Source: Curtobacterium aurantiacum (GTDB taxonomy: Bacteria > Actinomycetota > Actinomycetes > Actinomycetales > Microbacteriaceae). Taken from it: DNA of 39,996 nucleotides. The DNA lies in the NCBI RefSeq assembly GCF_018598555.1, contig NZ_JAHEWN010000025.1:1-39996 (forward strand). Reading direction: 5' to 3'. Shown here piece by piece: positions 23,767 to 32,019 of the stretch. The position numbers and the translations under genes are program-made. Every line of letters begins with the position of its first letter. Within the stretch, counting starts at the first letter, position 1. Under the pieces are notes generated by a model. It was not told the DNA's origin, searched no databases, and saw only the letters and a list, made by a program, of their open reading frames with translations.

Positions 23767-25719
23767 ATGTCCACTCCGACCCAGACCGACCCCCGAGGCG
23801 ACGACGGAGCGACCTTCGCGCCGCCGCCCGAGTTCGTGGCCGACGCGGTCGCCGGCGAGGACCTCCACCACGCGGCAGCGGCCGACCGTGAAGCCTTCTG
23901 GGCCGAACAGTCCCGCACGCTCATCGACTGGCGCACCCCGTTCACGCAGACACTCGACTGGTCCGGCGCCCCGTTCGCGAAGTGGTTCGCCGACGGCACG
24001 CTCAACGTCGCCGAGAACTGCCTCGACCGGCACGTCCGCGCGGGCAACGGCGACCGGGTCGCGATCCACTTCGAGGGCGCTCCCGGCGACACGCGTCGGA
24101 TCACCTACGCCGAGCTGACCGCCGAGGTGCAGCGCGCCGCGAACATGCTCATCGACCTCGGCGTCGGCCAGGGCGACCGCGTGGTCGTGTACCTGCCGCT
24201 CATCCCCGAGGCCGTCGTCACCATGCTCGCCGTCGCCCGCATCGGCGCCGTGCACTCCGTCGTCTTCGGCGGGTTCAGCGCGGAGAGCCTCCGCGCACGC
24301 ATCGAGGACGCCGGCGCCAAGCTCGTCGTGACCGCGGACGGCGGCTGGCGGCGCGGCGCCGTCTCACCGCTCAAGCCCGCCGTCGACGAGGCGCTGACCG
24401 GCGAGGGCACCGACACCGTCGAGCACGTCCTGGTCGTCAAGCGCGGTGGCAACGACATCGCGTGGAACGACCGCGACGTCTGGTGGCACGACGAGCTGGC
24501 GAAGGCCGACCCGACCCACGAAGCGCAGGCGTTCCCCGCCGAGACCCCGCTGTTCATCCTGTACACCTCGGGCACGACCGGGAAACCGAAGGGCATCGTG
24601 CACACCTCCGGCGGCTACCTGACGCAGGCGGCGTACACGCACAAGAACGTGTTCGACATGCACCCGGAGAAGGACGTGTACTGGTGCACCGCCGACATCG
24701 GCTGGATCACCGGACACTCCTACGTCGTCTACGGCCCGCTCGCCAACGGCGTCACCCAGGTGCTCTACGAGGGCACGCCCGACGAGCCGAAGCCCGGTCG
24801 CTGGTGGGACCTGGTCGACGCGTACGGCGTCACCGTCCTCTACACCGCACCCACGGCGGTCCGTGCGGCGATGAAGGCCGGCCGCGAGATCCCCGAGGCC
24901 CGCAGCCTCGAGACCCTCCGCCTGCTCGGCAGCGTCGGCGAACCGATCAACCCCGAGGCGTGGCAGTGGTACCGCCAGGTCATCGGCCACGACCGCACGC
25001 CGATCGTCGACACGTGGTGGCAGACCGAGACCGGCGCGATCATGATCTCCGCCCTGCCCGGCGTCACGAAGCTCAAGCCCGGTGCCGCGCAGACACCCCT
25101 GCCCGGCATCGTCGCCGAGATCGTCGACGACGACGGCAACCGCGCCGACCCGGGCGAGAGCGGGTACCTCACCATCACCGAACCGTGGCCGTCGATGGCG
25201 CGCGGGATCTGGAACGACCCGGACCGGTTCGTGGAGACGTACTGGTCGCGGTTCCCCGGCCGCTACTTCGCCGGCGACGGCGCGCGGCTCGACGGGCAGG
25301 GCGACATCTGGGTGCAGGGGCGCGTCGACGACGTCATGAACGTCTCGGGACACCGCCTGTCCACGGCCGAGATCGAGTCCGCCCTGGTCGGCCACGAGGG
25401 CGTCGCCGAGGCCGCCGTGGTCGGCGCCGCCGACGAGACCACCGGGCAGGCCGTCGTCGCCTTCGTCATCCTGACGGCCGAGGCCGCCGCCGACGTCGAC
25501 CGAGAGACCGCCTCCGCGGAGCTCCGCAACTGGGTGGGCAAGCGGATCGGCGCGATCGCGAAGCCGCGCCAGGTCGTCATCGTGCCGGAGCTGCCGAAGA
25601 CACGCTCCGGCAAGATCATGCGGCGCCTGCTCCGCGACGCGGCCGAGGGCCGCCGCATCGGCGACACGACGACGCTCGCCGACCCGACGATCATGGCGAC
25701 CATCGCGGAACTCATGTAG
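23767..25719 (+). CDS. acs: Acetyl-CoA synthetase (AMP-forming)
   Basis: A 650-residue ligase making acetyl-CoA from acetate, ATP and CoA through acetyl-AMP, used for growth on acetate. Family motifs are intact: the phosphate loop YTSGTTGKPKG from Tyr266, WWQTETG, GDGARLDGQGDIW, and C-terminal TRSGKIMRR with Lys616, the lysine that protein acetyltransferases acetylate to switch Acs off. Length is typical. ATG 23767 follows AAAGGA by about 6 nt; a long upstream reading crosses the 6C RNA region and is rejected. A long leader with tandem repeats precedes it and a strong hairpin follows. Confidence 0.96.
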   Translation: MSTPTQTDPRGDDGATFAPPPEFVADAVAGEDLHHAAAADREAFWAEQSRTLIDWRTPFTQTLDWSGAPFAKWFADGTLNVAENCLDRHVRAGNGDRVAIHFEGAPGDTRRITYAELTAEVQRAANMLIDLGVGQGDRVVVYLPLIPEAVVTMLAVARIGAVHSVVFGGFSAESLRARIEDAGAKLVVTADGGWRRGAVSPLKPAVDEALTGEGTDTVEHVLVVKRGGNDIAWNDRDVWWHDELAKADPTHEAQAFPAETPLFILYTSGTTGKPKGIVHTSGGYLTQAAYTHKNVFDMHPEKDVYWCTADIGWITGHSYVVYGPLANGVTQVLYEGTPDEPKPGRWWDLVDAYGVTVLYTAPTAVRAAMKAGREIPEARSLETLRLLGSVGEPINPEAWQWYRQVIGHDRTPIVDTWWQTETGAIMISALPGVTKLKPGAAQTPLPGIVAEIVDDDGNRADPGESGYLTITEPWPSMARGIWNDPDRFVETYWSRFPGRYFAGDGARLDGQGDIWVQGRVDDVMNVSGHRLSTAEIESALVGHEGVAEAAVVGAADETTGQAVVAFVILTAEAAADVDRETASAELRNWVGKRIGAIAKPRQVVIVPELPKTRSGKIMRRLLRDAAEGRRIGDTTTLADPTIMATIAELM

Positions 25720-25727
25720 TCCCGCGA

Positions 25728-25776
25728 ACGCGAGCAGGGCCTCCCGTCCGTCTCGGACTGGAGGCCCTGCTCGCGT
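25728..25776. terminator. Bidirectional terminator between acs and ridA
   Basis: A 17-bp outer stem (ACGCGAGCAGGGCCTCC and its complement) encloses a 5-bp inner stem GTCCG/CGGAC with a TCT loop. It lies between convergent genes and shares the word GGGCCTCCCGTCCGTC with the terminator at 5941. Confidence 0.8.
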
Positions 25777-25798
25777 ACTGCGTTCGGCTGACGGTCCG

Positions 25799-26260
25799 TC
25801 AGGCGGTGAGCTCCACCACCAGCTCGACCTCGACCGGCGCGTCCAGCGGGAGCACCGCGACACCCACCGCGCTCCGCGCGTGGACGCCGGCGTCGCCGAA
25901 GACCTCGCCGACCAGGGTCGACGCGCCGTTCGCGACACCGGGCTGGCCGGTGAACGACGGGTCCGATGCGACGAAGACCGTGACCTTGACGACACGGGCC
26001 ACGCGGTCGAGCGAACCGGCGACCGACTGCACGGCCGCCAGGGCGTTCAGCGCAGCGACGCGGGCCTGCGCGGCGGCGGTCTCGGCGTCGACGTCGGTAC
26101 CGACCTTGCCGGTCACGGGCAGGGCGCCGTCGACGAACGGCAGCTGGCCCGCCGTGTAGACGTACTGGCCCGTCACGACGGCGGGCACGTAGGCGGCGAC
26201 GGGCGCGGCGACCGTGGGGATCGTCAGGCCGAGTGCGGCGAGCCGGTCGGAGACGGTCAT
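25799..26260 (-). CDS. RidA-family (YjgF/YER057c/UK114) protein
   Basis: A 153-residue member of the Rid superfamily, whose RidA branch hydrolyses reactive enamine/imine intermediates. Visible family features are VVTGQYVYTAGQLPFVDG near the N-terminus, the central VVKVTVFVAS, and HARSAVGVAVLPLDAPVEVELVV with the conserved Arg. The longer length and QLP rather than QIP-type context suggest a Rid2/Rv3678c-like group whose activity is less certain. ATG 26260 overlaps the small upstream gene by 4 nt (ATGA). Confidence 0.87.
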   Translation of the reverse strand: MTVSDRLAALGLTIPTVAAPVAAYVPAVVTGQYVYTAGQLPFVDGALPVTGKVGTDVDAETAAAQARVAALNALAAVQSVAGSLDRVARVVKVTVFVASDPSFTGQPGVANGASTLVGEVFGDAGVHARSAVGVAVLPLDAPVEVELVVELTA

Positions 26261-26415
26261 GCGTCGGCCTTGGGGCGCTTCAGGTAGGCGACGAGACCGC
26301 CCTCGGGCCCGGTGACGATCTGGACCAGCTCCCAGCCCTCGTCCCCGTAGTTGTTGAGGATCGCGGTGGTGTTGTGGATCATCAGCGGCGTGGTGAAGTA
26401 CTCCCAGCGAGTCAT
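26257..26415 (-). CDS. Small DUF4177-type protein
   Basis: A 52-residue protein starting MTRWEYFTTPLMIHNTTAIL and containing NYGDEGWELVQIV, the Trp-Glu-Leu-Val core of DUF4177, then GPEGGLVAYLKRPKADA. Function is unknown. It is well supported despite its size: AAGGA lies before ATG 26415, its stop overlaps the ridA start (ATGA), and a small gene in the same place beside ridA is known to me from mycobacteria (Rv3678A/Rv3678c). It diverges from the PBP gene across 50 bp. Confidence 0.82.
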   Translation of the reverse strand: MTRWEYFTTPLMIHNTTAILNNYGDEGWELVQIVTGPEGGLVAYLKRPKADA

Positions 26416-26452
26416 GCGGTTCCTTGCCAGCCTTTCAGTCGGGGGTGTCGTT

Positions 26453-26458
26453 TAGGCT
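26453..26458 (+). promoter_or_regulatory. Probable -10 box of the PBP gene (leaderless)
   Basis: TAGGCT lies 7 nt before ATG 26466 with no ribosome binding site between. The whole divergent intergenic region with DUF4177 is only 50 bp. Confidence 0.5.
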
Positions 26459-26465
26459 GCATCCT

Positions 26466-29030
26466 ATGTCTGCCCAGAAGACGTCTGCATCGCGGACCAA
26501 GCCCGTCTCAGCAGTCGGCGCCTTCATCGGATTCGTCGGGTTCAGTGCCCTCGCCGGCCTGCTCGTCACGATCGGGGTCACCCCGGCCATCGCCGTCGCC
26601 GGTGTCACGACGACGTCCACGATCGGCGTGTTCGAGTCCCTGCCGGAGTACATCGAGATCGGTGACCTGCCGCAGCGCAACGAGCTGTACGCGTACTCGG
26701 GCGGCAAGCCGGTGCACTTCGCGACGGTCTACGACCAGAACCGCCAGGAACTGAAGTTCGACCAGATCAGCGACCAGCTGAAGAACGCCGCCATCGACGG
26801 CGAGGACAAGCGCTTCTACAATCACGGCGGCGTCGACATGACCTCGCTCATCCGCGCGGGTGTGGGCAGCATCGCGGGCGGTCTCGGTGAGTCCGGCGGT
26901 GGATCGACGCTGACCATGCAGCTCGTCCGCAACATCAAGATGCAGCAGGCCCTCGAACTCCCGACGAAGAAGGAACAGGTCAAGGCCTACAACGAGGCCG
27001 TCGAGCAGACCATCCCCCGCAAGCTCGAGGAGATGAAGCTCGCGATCGGGCTGGCGAAGAAGTACTCCAAGAAGGAGATCCTCACCGCCTACCTGAACAT
27101 CGCCTACTTCGGCGACCAGACCTACGGCGTGCAGGCCGCGGCACAGCACTACTACAACAAGAGCGCGACCGACCTGACCCCGGCCGAGGCCGCGTCGCTC
27201 ATCGCCATCGTGCAGTACCCCGAGGCGCGCAACCTGTCGAACCCCAAGAAGTACGACGCCAACGTCGCGCGACGCAACGTCGTGCTCCGCTCGATGTACG
27301 ACCAGAAGAACCTCACCGAGGCCGAGTACCGCACGGCCCGCCAGTCGAAGCCGGCGGACTACGTGCACTTGACGCAGCCCTCGCAGGGTTGCCGTGCCTC
27401 GGTCGGCGACGGCTCGCAGTTCTTCTGCGACTACGCGGTCAAGGTCGTCAAGGAGATGTCGCAGCTCGGCTCGTCGCAGAAGGCACGCGACACCGCGTGG
27501 CGGAACGGCGGCTACAAGATCCAGACGTCGCTGAACATCGATCTGAACGCCGAGCAGAAGCGCCTCGTCAACACGTACGACAACAAGGCCGAGACGAACC
27601 TCGCCCTCGGCGCGACGCTCAACTCGATCGAGGCCGGGTCCGGGCGCATCATCACGATGGCGCAGAACAAGGACTACGACCAGTCGCTCAAGTCCGCGCC
27701 GACATCGACGAGCATCAACTACAGCGTCGACTACAAGTACGGCAACTCCGGTGGCTTCCAGACCGGCTCGACGTACAAGCTGTTCACGCTGCTCGCCTGG
27801 CTGCAAGCGGGCCACGGCCTCAATGAAGTCGTGAGCGGGGCGCCGCGCAACATGTCGACCGGATGGACCGCTTGTGGCCAGCCCTTGTACGCGGGTGACT
27901 ACAACCCGAAGAACGACAGCCCGGGCGAGAGCGGCAACTACACCGTCGCCGCGGCGACCGCTGGATCGATCAACCTGGCGTTCCTCAACATGGCGCAGAA
28001 GCTCGATCTCTGCGACATCCGCGACACAGCCGAATCCCTCGGTGTGCACCGCGCGGACGGCGGGGAGCTGCAGTACAACCCGTCGGCGGTCCTCGGGACC
28101 AACGACATCGCGCCCATGACGATGGCAGCCGCATACGCAGCCGTGTCCAACAACGGCATCTACTGCAAGCCGATCGCCATCGACGAGATCACCTCGCCGT
28201 CCGGCAAGAAGCTCGGCGGCCAGACGAAGGACTGCAAGCAGGCGATCGATCCTGAGGTCGCGCACGCGGCCGTCTACGCGATGAAGGGCACCATCGCCAG
28301 CGGTACCGCGCGTGGGGCCCAGACTCCGGACGGTACGCAGCTCTTCGCGAAGACCGGCACGACCGACACCGCGAACCAGATCTGGCTCGTGGGCGCGAGC
28401 TCGCGGGTTGCGACGGCCTACTGGCAAGGCAACACGGACGGCAAGCTGAACAACCTCCGCCATTACAGCAACGGGGTGAACGGCACCTACGCCGGCGTTC
28501 GTGCAGACGTCTGGAAGCAGGCGATGACCCCTGTGAACGCCACGTACCCGGCGGGTCCCTTCACGGACCCGAACACCTCGGCGCTCCGCGGCAACGCCAA
28601 GGCACTCCCGAACCTGCAGGGCAAGACCGCTGACGAGGCCCGCGCGGCGATCTCGGGTGCCGGGTTCACCTACGTCGACGGGGGCGCGCGTCCCGGCCCG
28701 GGGAACCCCGGCTCCGTGACCTCGACGTCCCCGGCGGCGGGTGCGCTCCTGTCCTCGGGTTCGAGCGTCACCGTCTACACGTCCGACGGCACCCAGGCGA
28801 CCGTTCCGGAGATCGGCGGCGACTCCCTCGGGGACGCCCGCTCGGCACTGAACGACGCAGGGTTCACGAACGTCGACCTCGCCGACAGCTACGCCAAGGG
28901 TGGCGGTGGCAAGACCTGCAAGGTCGCCGCGGTCGAGCCGGCGATCAACGCCACGGCGAACAAGAACGACAACGTGACGATCCAGCTCTACGGCGACAAG
29001 AACGGCAAGGCCCCCAAGGACTGCAAGTGA
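26466..29030 (+). CDS. Class A penicillin-binding protein with PASTA domains (PonA2-like)
   Basis: An 854-residue bifunctional peptidoglycan synthase anchored by one N-terminal membrane segment (about residues 16-48). The GT51 glycosyltransferase has Glu113 in EDKRFYNHGGVD and GGSTLTMQLVRN. The transpeptidase has GSTYK (Ser435, Lys438), SIN (501-503) and KTG (629-631). Two C-terminal PASTA repeats (about 711-780 and 781-848) bind wall or muropeptides. Order and architecture match mycobacterial PonA2. The start is ATG 26466, leaderless. The following metallophosphoesterase overlaps by 4 nt. Some codons after about 27800 are less GC-biased than neighbours, but the frame is intact. Confidence 0.93.
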   Translation: MSAQKTSASRTKPVSAVGAFIGFVGFSALAGLLVTIGVTPAIAVAGVTTTSTIGVFESLPEYIEIGDLPQRNELYAYSGGKPVHFATVYDQNRQELKFDQISDQLKNAAIDGEDKRFYNHGGVDMTSLIRAGVGSIAGGLGESGGGSTLTMQLVRNIKMQQALELPTKKEQVKAYNEAVEQTIPRKLEEMKLAIGLAKKYSKKEILTAYLNIAYFGDQTYGVQAAAQHYYNKSATDLTPAEAASLIAIVQYPEARNLSNPKKYDANVARRNVVLRSMYDQKNLTEAEYRTARQSKPADYVHLTQPSQGCRASVGDGSQFFCDYAVKVVKEMSQLGSSQKARDTAWRNGGYKIQTSLNIDLNAEQKRLVNTYDNKAETNLALGATLNSIEAGSGRIITMAQNKDYDQSLKSAPTSTSINYSVDYKYGNSGGFQTGSTYKLFTLLAWLQAGHGLNEVVSGAPRNMSTGWTACGQPLYAGDYNPKNDSPGESGNYTVAAATAGSINLAFLNMAQKLDLCDIRDTAESLGVHRADGGELQYNPSAVLGTNDIAPMTMAAAYAAVSNNGIYCKPIAIDEITSPSGKKLGGQTKDCKQAIDPEVAHAAVYAMKGTIASGTARGAQTPDGTQLFAKTGTTDTANQIWLVGASSRVATAYWQGNTDGKLNNLRHYSNGVNGTYAGVRADVWKQAMTPVNATYPAGPFTDPNTSALRGNAKALPNLQGKTADEARAAISGAGFTYVDGGARPGPGNPGSVTSTSPAAGALLSSGSSVTVYTSDGTQATVPEIGGDSLGDARSALNDAGFTNVDLADSYAKGGGGKTCKVAAVEPAINATANKNDNVTIQLYGDKNGKAPKDCK

Positions 29031-29983
29031 CCCGCGGTCGCGCCGCGCTCGGGGTCCTCGCAGCCGGTGCGGCCGTCGGTGCCGCTTCAGCAGCCTGGGG
29101 TTCGCTCGTCGAGCGTCGTCGCTTCGGGATCCGGTGGGAGACCGTTCCGGTGCTCCCGCCGGGTTCCCGTGACGTCACCGTCCTGCACCTCTCCGACATC
29201 CACATGGCCCCGTGGCAGGCCGACAAGCAGCAGTGGCTGCGCGACCTGAGCCTGGTCGAACCGGACTTCATCGTGAACACCGGGGACAACCTCGGGCACG
29301 CGACGGCGAATGCCGCCGTGGAGTACGCGCTCGAGCCGTTCCGCGGGGTGCCCGGGGTCTTCGCCTACGGGTCGAACGACTTCTTCGGGCCCTCCCCGCG
29401 TAACCCGCTCAAGTACTTCTCGGGGCCGAGCCGGATGCACAAGGCTGCGGAGCCCGTCGGTCTCGACATCGATCGGCAGACGGCGTTCTTCGAGTCCCTC
29501 GGCTGGCTCGACCTGAACGACCAGGCGCACGCGATCGAACTCCGCGGCTCCCGGTTCGAGCTGTTCGGCACCTCGGACGCGCACCGCGACTGGGACCGCC
29601 TCGACCTGCTCCCCACCAACGTCGACGAGATGCGCAGCGACGTGCCGTGGTCCGAGGACGAGGACGGCCCCGCTCCGGTCGCGATCGGTGTCACGCACGC
29701 GCCCTACCGTCGCGTGCTCGATGCCTTCGTGACGCAGGGTGCAGACATCATCTTCGCCGGCCACACCCACGGCGGTCAGGTGGCGGTCCCCGGGGTCGGC
29801 GCGCTCGTCACGAACAGCGACCTCCCCCGCCGGTACGCCAGCGGGTTGCACAAGTGGGAGCACCGCAACCACTGGTCGTGGCTCGAGGTCTCCGCGGGCC
29901 TCGGCACTTCGATCTACGCGCCCGTCCGGTTCGCCTGCCGACCAGAGGCCGTCGTGGTCACCCTCACAGCACGGGCTACCTGA
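29027..29983 (+). CDS. Metallophosphoesterase (Rv3683-like)
   Basis: A 318-residue calcineurin-like phosphoesterase. An N-terminal hydrophobic segment (about residues 5-24) suggests membrane anchoring. The metal ligands are seen in HLSDIHM, NTGDNLG, GSNDFF (in place of the usual GNHD), HAPYRR and GHTHGGQ. GTG 29027 overlaps the PBP stop (GTGA), so it is coupled to a peptidoglycan synthase; relatives follow ponA2 in mycobacteria. A role in lipid-linked wall precursor or UDP-sugar hydrolysis is possible, but the substrate is not determined. Confidence 0.88.
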   Translation: MTRGRAALGVLAAGAAVGAASAAWGSLVERRRFGIRWETVPVLPPGSRDVTVLHLSDIHMAPWQADKQQWLRDLSLVEPDFIVNTGDNLGHATANAAVEYALEPFRGVPGVFAYGSNDFFGPSPRNPLKYFSGPSRMHKAAEPVGLDIDRQTAFFESLGWLDLNDQAHAIELRGSRFELFGTSDAHRDWDRLDLLPTNVDEMRSDVPWSEDEDGPAPVAIGVTHAPYRRVLDAFVTQGADIIFAGHTHGGQVAVPGVGALVTNSDLPRRYASGLHKWEHRNHWSWLEVSAGLGTSIYAPVRFACRPEAVVVTLTARAT

Positions 29984-30036
29984 ACCGACGCGCCCGGGAG
30001 TTCACCGGATGGTCGTGAGCATCCCCGATCATCGGA

Positions 30037-30042
30037 TAGACT
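30037..30042 (+). promoter_or_regulatory. Possible tRNA-Pro promoter -10
   Basis: TAGACT fits TANNNT about 35 nt before the tRNA. No clear -35 is seen. Confidence 0.3.
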
Positions 30043-30076
30043 TGTCGGGTTGCTCCGGTACGGAGTGATCACACCG

Positions 30077-30151
<75 letters not shown>

Positions 30152-30172
30152 ACTGTGTTGAGACAGTACGAA

Positions 30173-30204
30173 GAAGGCCCTGGTTCTCCGGAACCGGGGC
30201 CTTC
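30173..30204 (+). terminator. Terminator after tRNA-Pro
   Basis: GAAGGCCC and TGGTTC pair with GAACC and GGGCCTTC around a TCCG loop, followed by CTGCTTT. It lies 22 nt after the tRNA. Confidence 0.8.
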
Positions 30205-30285
30205 TGCTTTCCGCGGTCGGGCGCTCGGCACTACACCTCCCGACACACGACGTCACTGCCGCTCCCCCGACTGCAATGACGCGGA

Positions 30286-30291
30286 TAGCCT
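30286..30291 (+). promoter_or_regulatory. Probable -10 box of the histidine kinase gene
   Basis: TAGCCT lies 8 nt before ATG 30300, favouring this start over the in-frame ATG at 30276, and a leaderless mRNA. Confidence 0.4.
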
Positions 30292-30299
30292 CGACAGCG

Positions 30300-31325
30300 A
30301 TGTCACGCGCCGACCACCTCCGCCCGGTCCTCGAACGGATCGCCGCGCAGTTCCCCGAACTCGCCGACGACCCGGTCCTCACGCAGAACCTGGTCGACAA
30401 CGTGACGTCGATGATCGCCGAGGCCCACGAGCGCTACGGCGCCGGTGGCGAGGACAGCGTGGTGAGCAACGCCTACCTCGATCCGGAGCACCTGGCGACC
30501 GGCTCCCTGCACGCCGAGCACACACAGCACCCGGCCGGAGCCATGCTCGCGGCGGAGATGCTCTTCGACGCCTACCTGCCGGTCTTCGTCGACGAGGTCG
30601 GTGCTGCGTCCACCGCCGAGGTCCTGCGGGCCACCCGGGCCCTGCACGCGGGCATCTGGAGCCGGTTCCCGGCCGGGGCGGTCGCGTACACCGAGGCACT
30701 GCGCCAGCGCGTCACGACGGCCCACCTCGACTCCCGGATGCGAGTCGCCCGGGACCTGCACGACCGGGTCGCCCACGGCATCCTCGCCGGACTGCAGCGG
30801 CTCGACCTCGTCCTGCTGACGGACCCGCCCTCGGACGAGCGAGCTGACCAGCTGGAGGACGCAGCTCGGCTGCTCCGGAGCGCCCTCGGTGACGTGCAGG
30901 ACCTCGCGGTGAGCCTGCACGCACGGGTCGGGGACGCGCTGCTCGACGAGGCCCTGCGCCGACACGTACGGGACCTGTTCCCCGACGACGATCGCCTGGC
31001 CATCGAGTCGACGGGTGTGTCCGGTCGGTTGCCGAACTGGCAGGCCGAAGAAGCGCTGACGATCCTGCTCGAGGCCCTCACGAACCGCAGCAAACACGCC
31101 CCGGGTGCGACGACGTCGGTGTGCTTTGCATGGTCACCCGCTGCCGTGGTCGTGACCGTCTCCGACGACGGACCGGGCTTCGACGTACGGAGCGACGCCG
31201 ACGGTCGCCTCGGACAGCAGACGATGCGCGAGCGTGCCGCAGTGATCGGCGCACGACTCGACGTCGAGAGTGCACTCGGTTCCGGCACCACCGTCCGCCT
31301 GACGATCCCGAGGGGCACCCTGTGA
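30300..31325 (+). CDS. Sensor histidine kinase (NarL-type, HisKA_3)
   Basis: A 341-residue soluble kinase with no membrane segment. An N-terminal helical sensory region (about residues 1-140) of unknown ligand is followed by the HisKA_3 phosphoacceptor RDLHDRVAHG with His154 and a C-terminal ATPase with EALTNRSKHA (N box), SDDGPGFDV (G1) and a GSGTTVRLTIP end. It autophosphorylates and passes phosphate to the adjoining regulator. The stop overlaps the regulator GTG by 4 nt, so the two form a coupled pair. The cytosolic location suggests an intracellular signal or a membrane partner. Confidence 0.9.
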   Translation: MSRADHLRPVLERIAAQFPELADDPVLTQNLVDNVTSMIAEAHERYGAGGEDSVVSNAYLDPEHLATGSLHAEHTQHPAGAMLAAEMLFDAYLPVFVDEVGAASTAEVLRATRALHAGIWSRFPAGAVAYTEALRQRVTTAHLDSRMRVARDLHDRVAHGILAGLQRLDLVLLTDPPSDERADQLEDAARLLRSALGDVQDLAVSLHARVGDALLDEALRRHVRDLFPDDDRLAIESTGVSGRLPNWQAEEALTILLEALTNRSKHAPGATTSVCFAWSPAAVVVTVSDDGPGFDVRSDADGRLGQQTMRERAAVIGARLDVESALGSGTTVRLTIPRGTL

Positions 31326-31939
31326 CCGTCACCCACGTCGCCATCGTCGACGACCACCGGCTCTTCCGCGAAGGACTCGCCACGATCCTGGCCGCGGTCC
31401 CCACGATCCGCGTCGTGGCCCACGGCGAGCGACCGTCCGAGGTGCTCGACTCCCCCGAGGCCGCCGCGATCGACGTCCTGTTGCTCGACGTCGAGCTGGA
31501 CGGCCCGCCGGCACGGACGACGATCGCCACGGTCCGCCGCACCCGCCCGGACATCCGGGTGGTGGTGCTCACGATGCACCGGGACGCCGTCCTCCGTAGG
31601 ACGCTGCTGGACGCCGGCGCGGTCGACTTCGTCACGAAGGACACCCCGAGCCGCGAACTCGTCGACCGCATCGCCCGGGCAGCCCACGCCGATGCGGCAC
31701 CCGTCACGTTCCCCGTCGACCTGGTCACCGAGGCCCGCGCCGGGTCACCGCTGAGCGACCGCGAGCTCGAGGTCCTGCGACTCCTCGCCGCTGCACGAAC
31801 CAACGCCGAGATCGCCGCCGACCTGCAGCTCGCGATCGGCACGGTGAAGCGGCACGTCTACAACGTGTTCCGGAAGCTCGACGTCGGTTCCCGCGTCGGG
31901 GCGGTCGCCGCAGCCACGCGCCTGGGCTTGCTCAGCTGA
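31322..31939 (+). CDS. LuxR/NarL-family response regulator
   Basis: A 205-residue regulator. The receiver domain has IVDDHRLFREG, the phosphorylated Asp56 in LLLDVELD, and VTKD with the conserved lysine. The C-terminal GerE/LuxR helix-turn-helix is LSDRELEVLRLLAAARTNAE (about residues 140-160) with IGTVKRHVYNVFRKLDV. It is the direct partner of the upstream kinase, with GTGA overlap. Targets are unknown. Confidence 0.93.
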   Translation: MTVTHVAIVDDHRLFREGLATILAAVPTIRVVAHGERPSEVLDSPEAAAIDVLLLDVELDGPPARTTIATVRRTRPDIRVVVLTMHRDAVLRRTLLDAGAVDFVTKDTPSRELVDRIARAAHADAAPVTFPVDLVTEARAGSPLSDRELEVLRLLAAARTNAEIAADLQLAIGTVKRHVYNVFRKLDVGSRVGAVAAATRLGLLS

Positions 31940-31951
31940 GGCTCCGCGGAA

Positions 31952-32010
31952 CTTCGTGAGCAGCAATGGTCGGGTGCCCAGCGGACACCCGACCATTCCT
32001 GCTCACGAAG
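31952..32010. terminator. Long 28-bp-arm hairpin between convergent genes
   Basis: Arms of 28 nt (31952-31979 and 31983-32010) starting CTTCGTGAGCAG pair with two mismatches over an AGC loop; the core AATGGTCGGGTG is matched exactly. It probably ends both converging transcripts. It is far longer than needed and may be one copy of a dispersed palindromic element. Confidence 0.7.
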
Positions 32011-32019
32011 CGACCCGGA

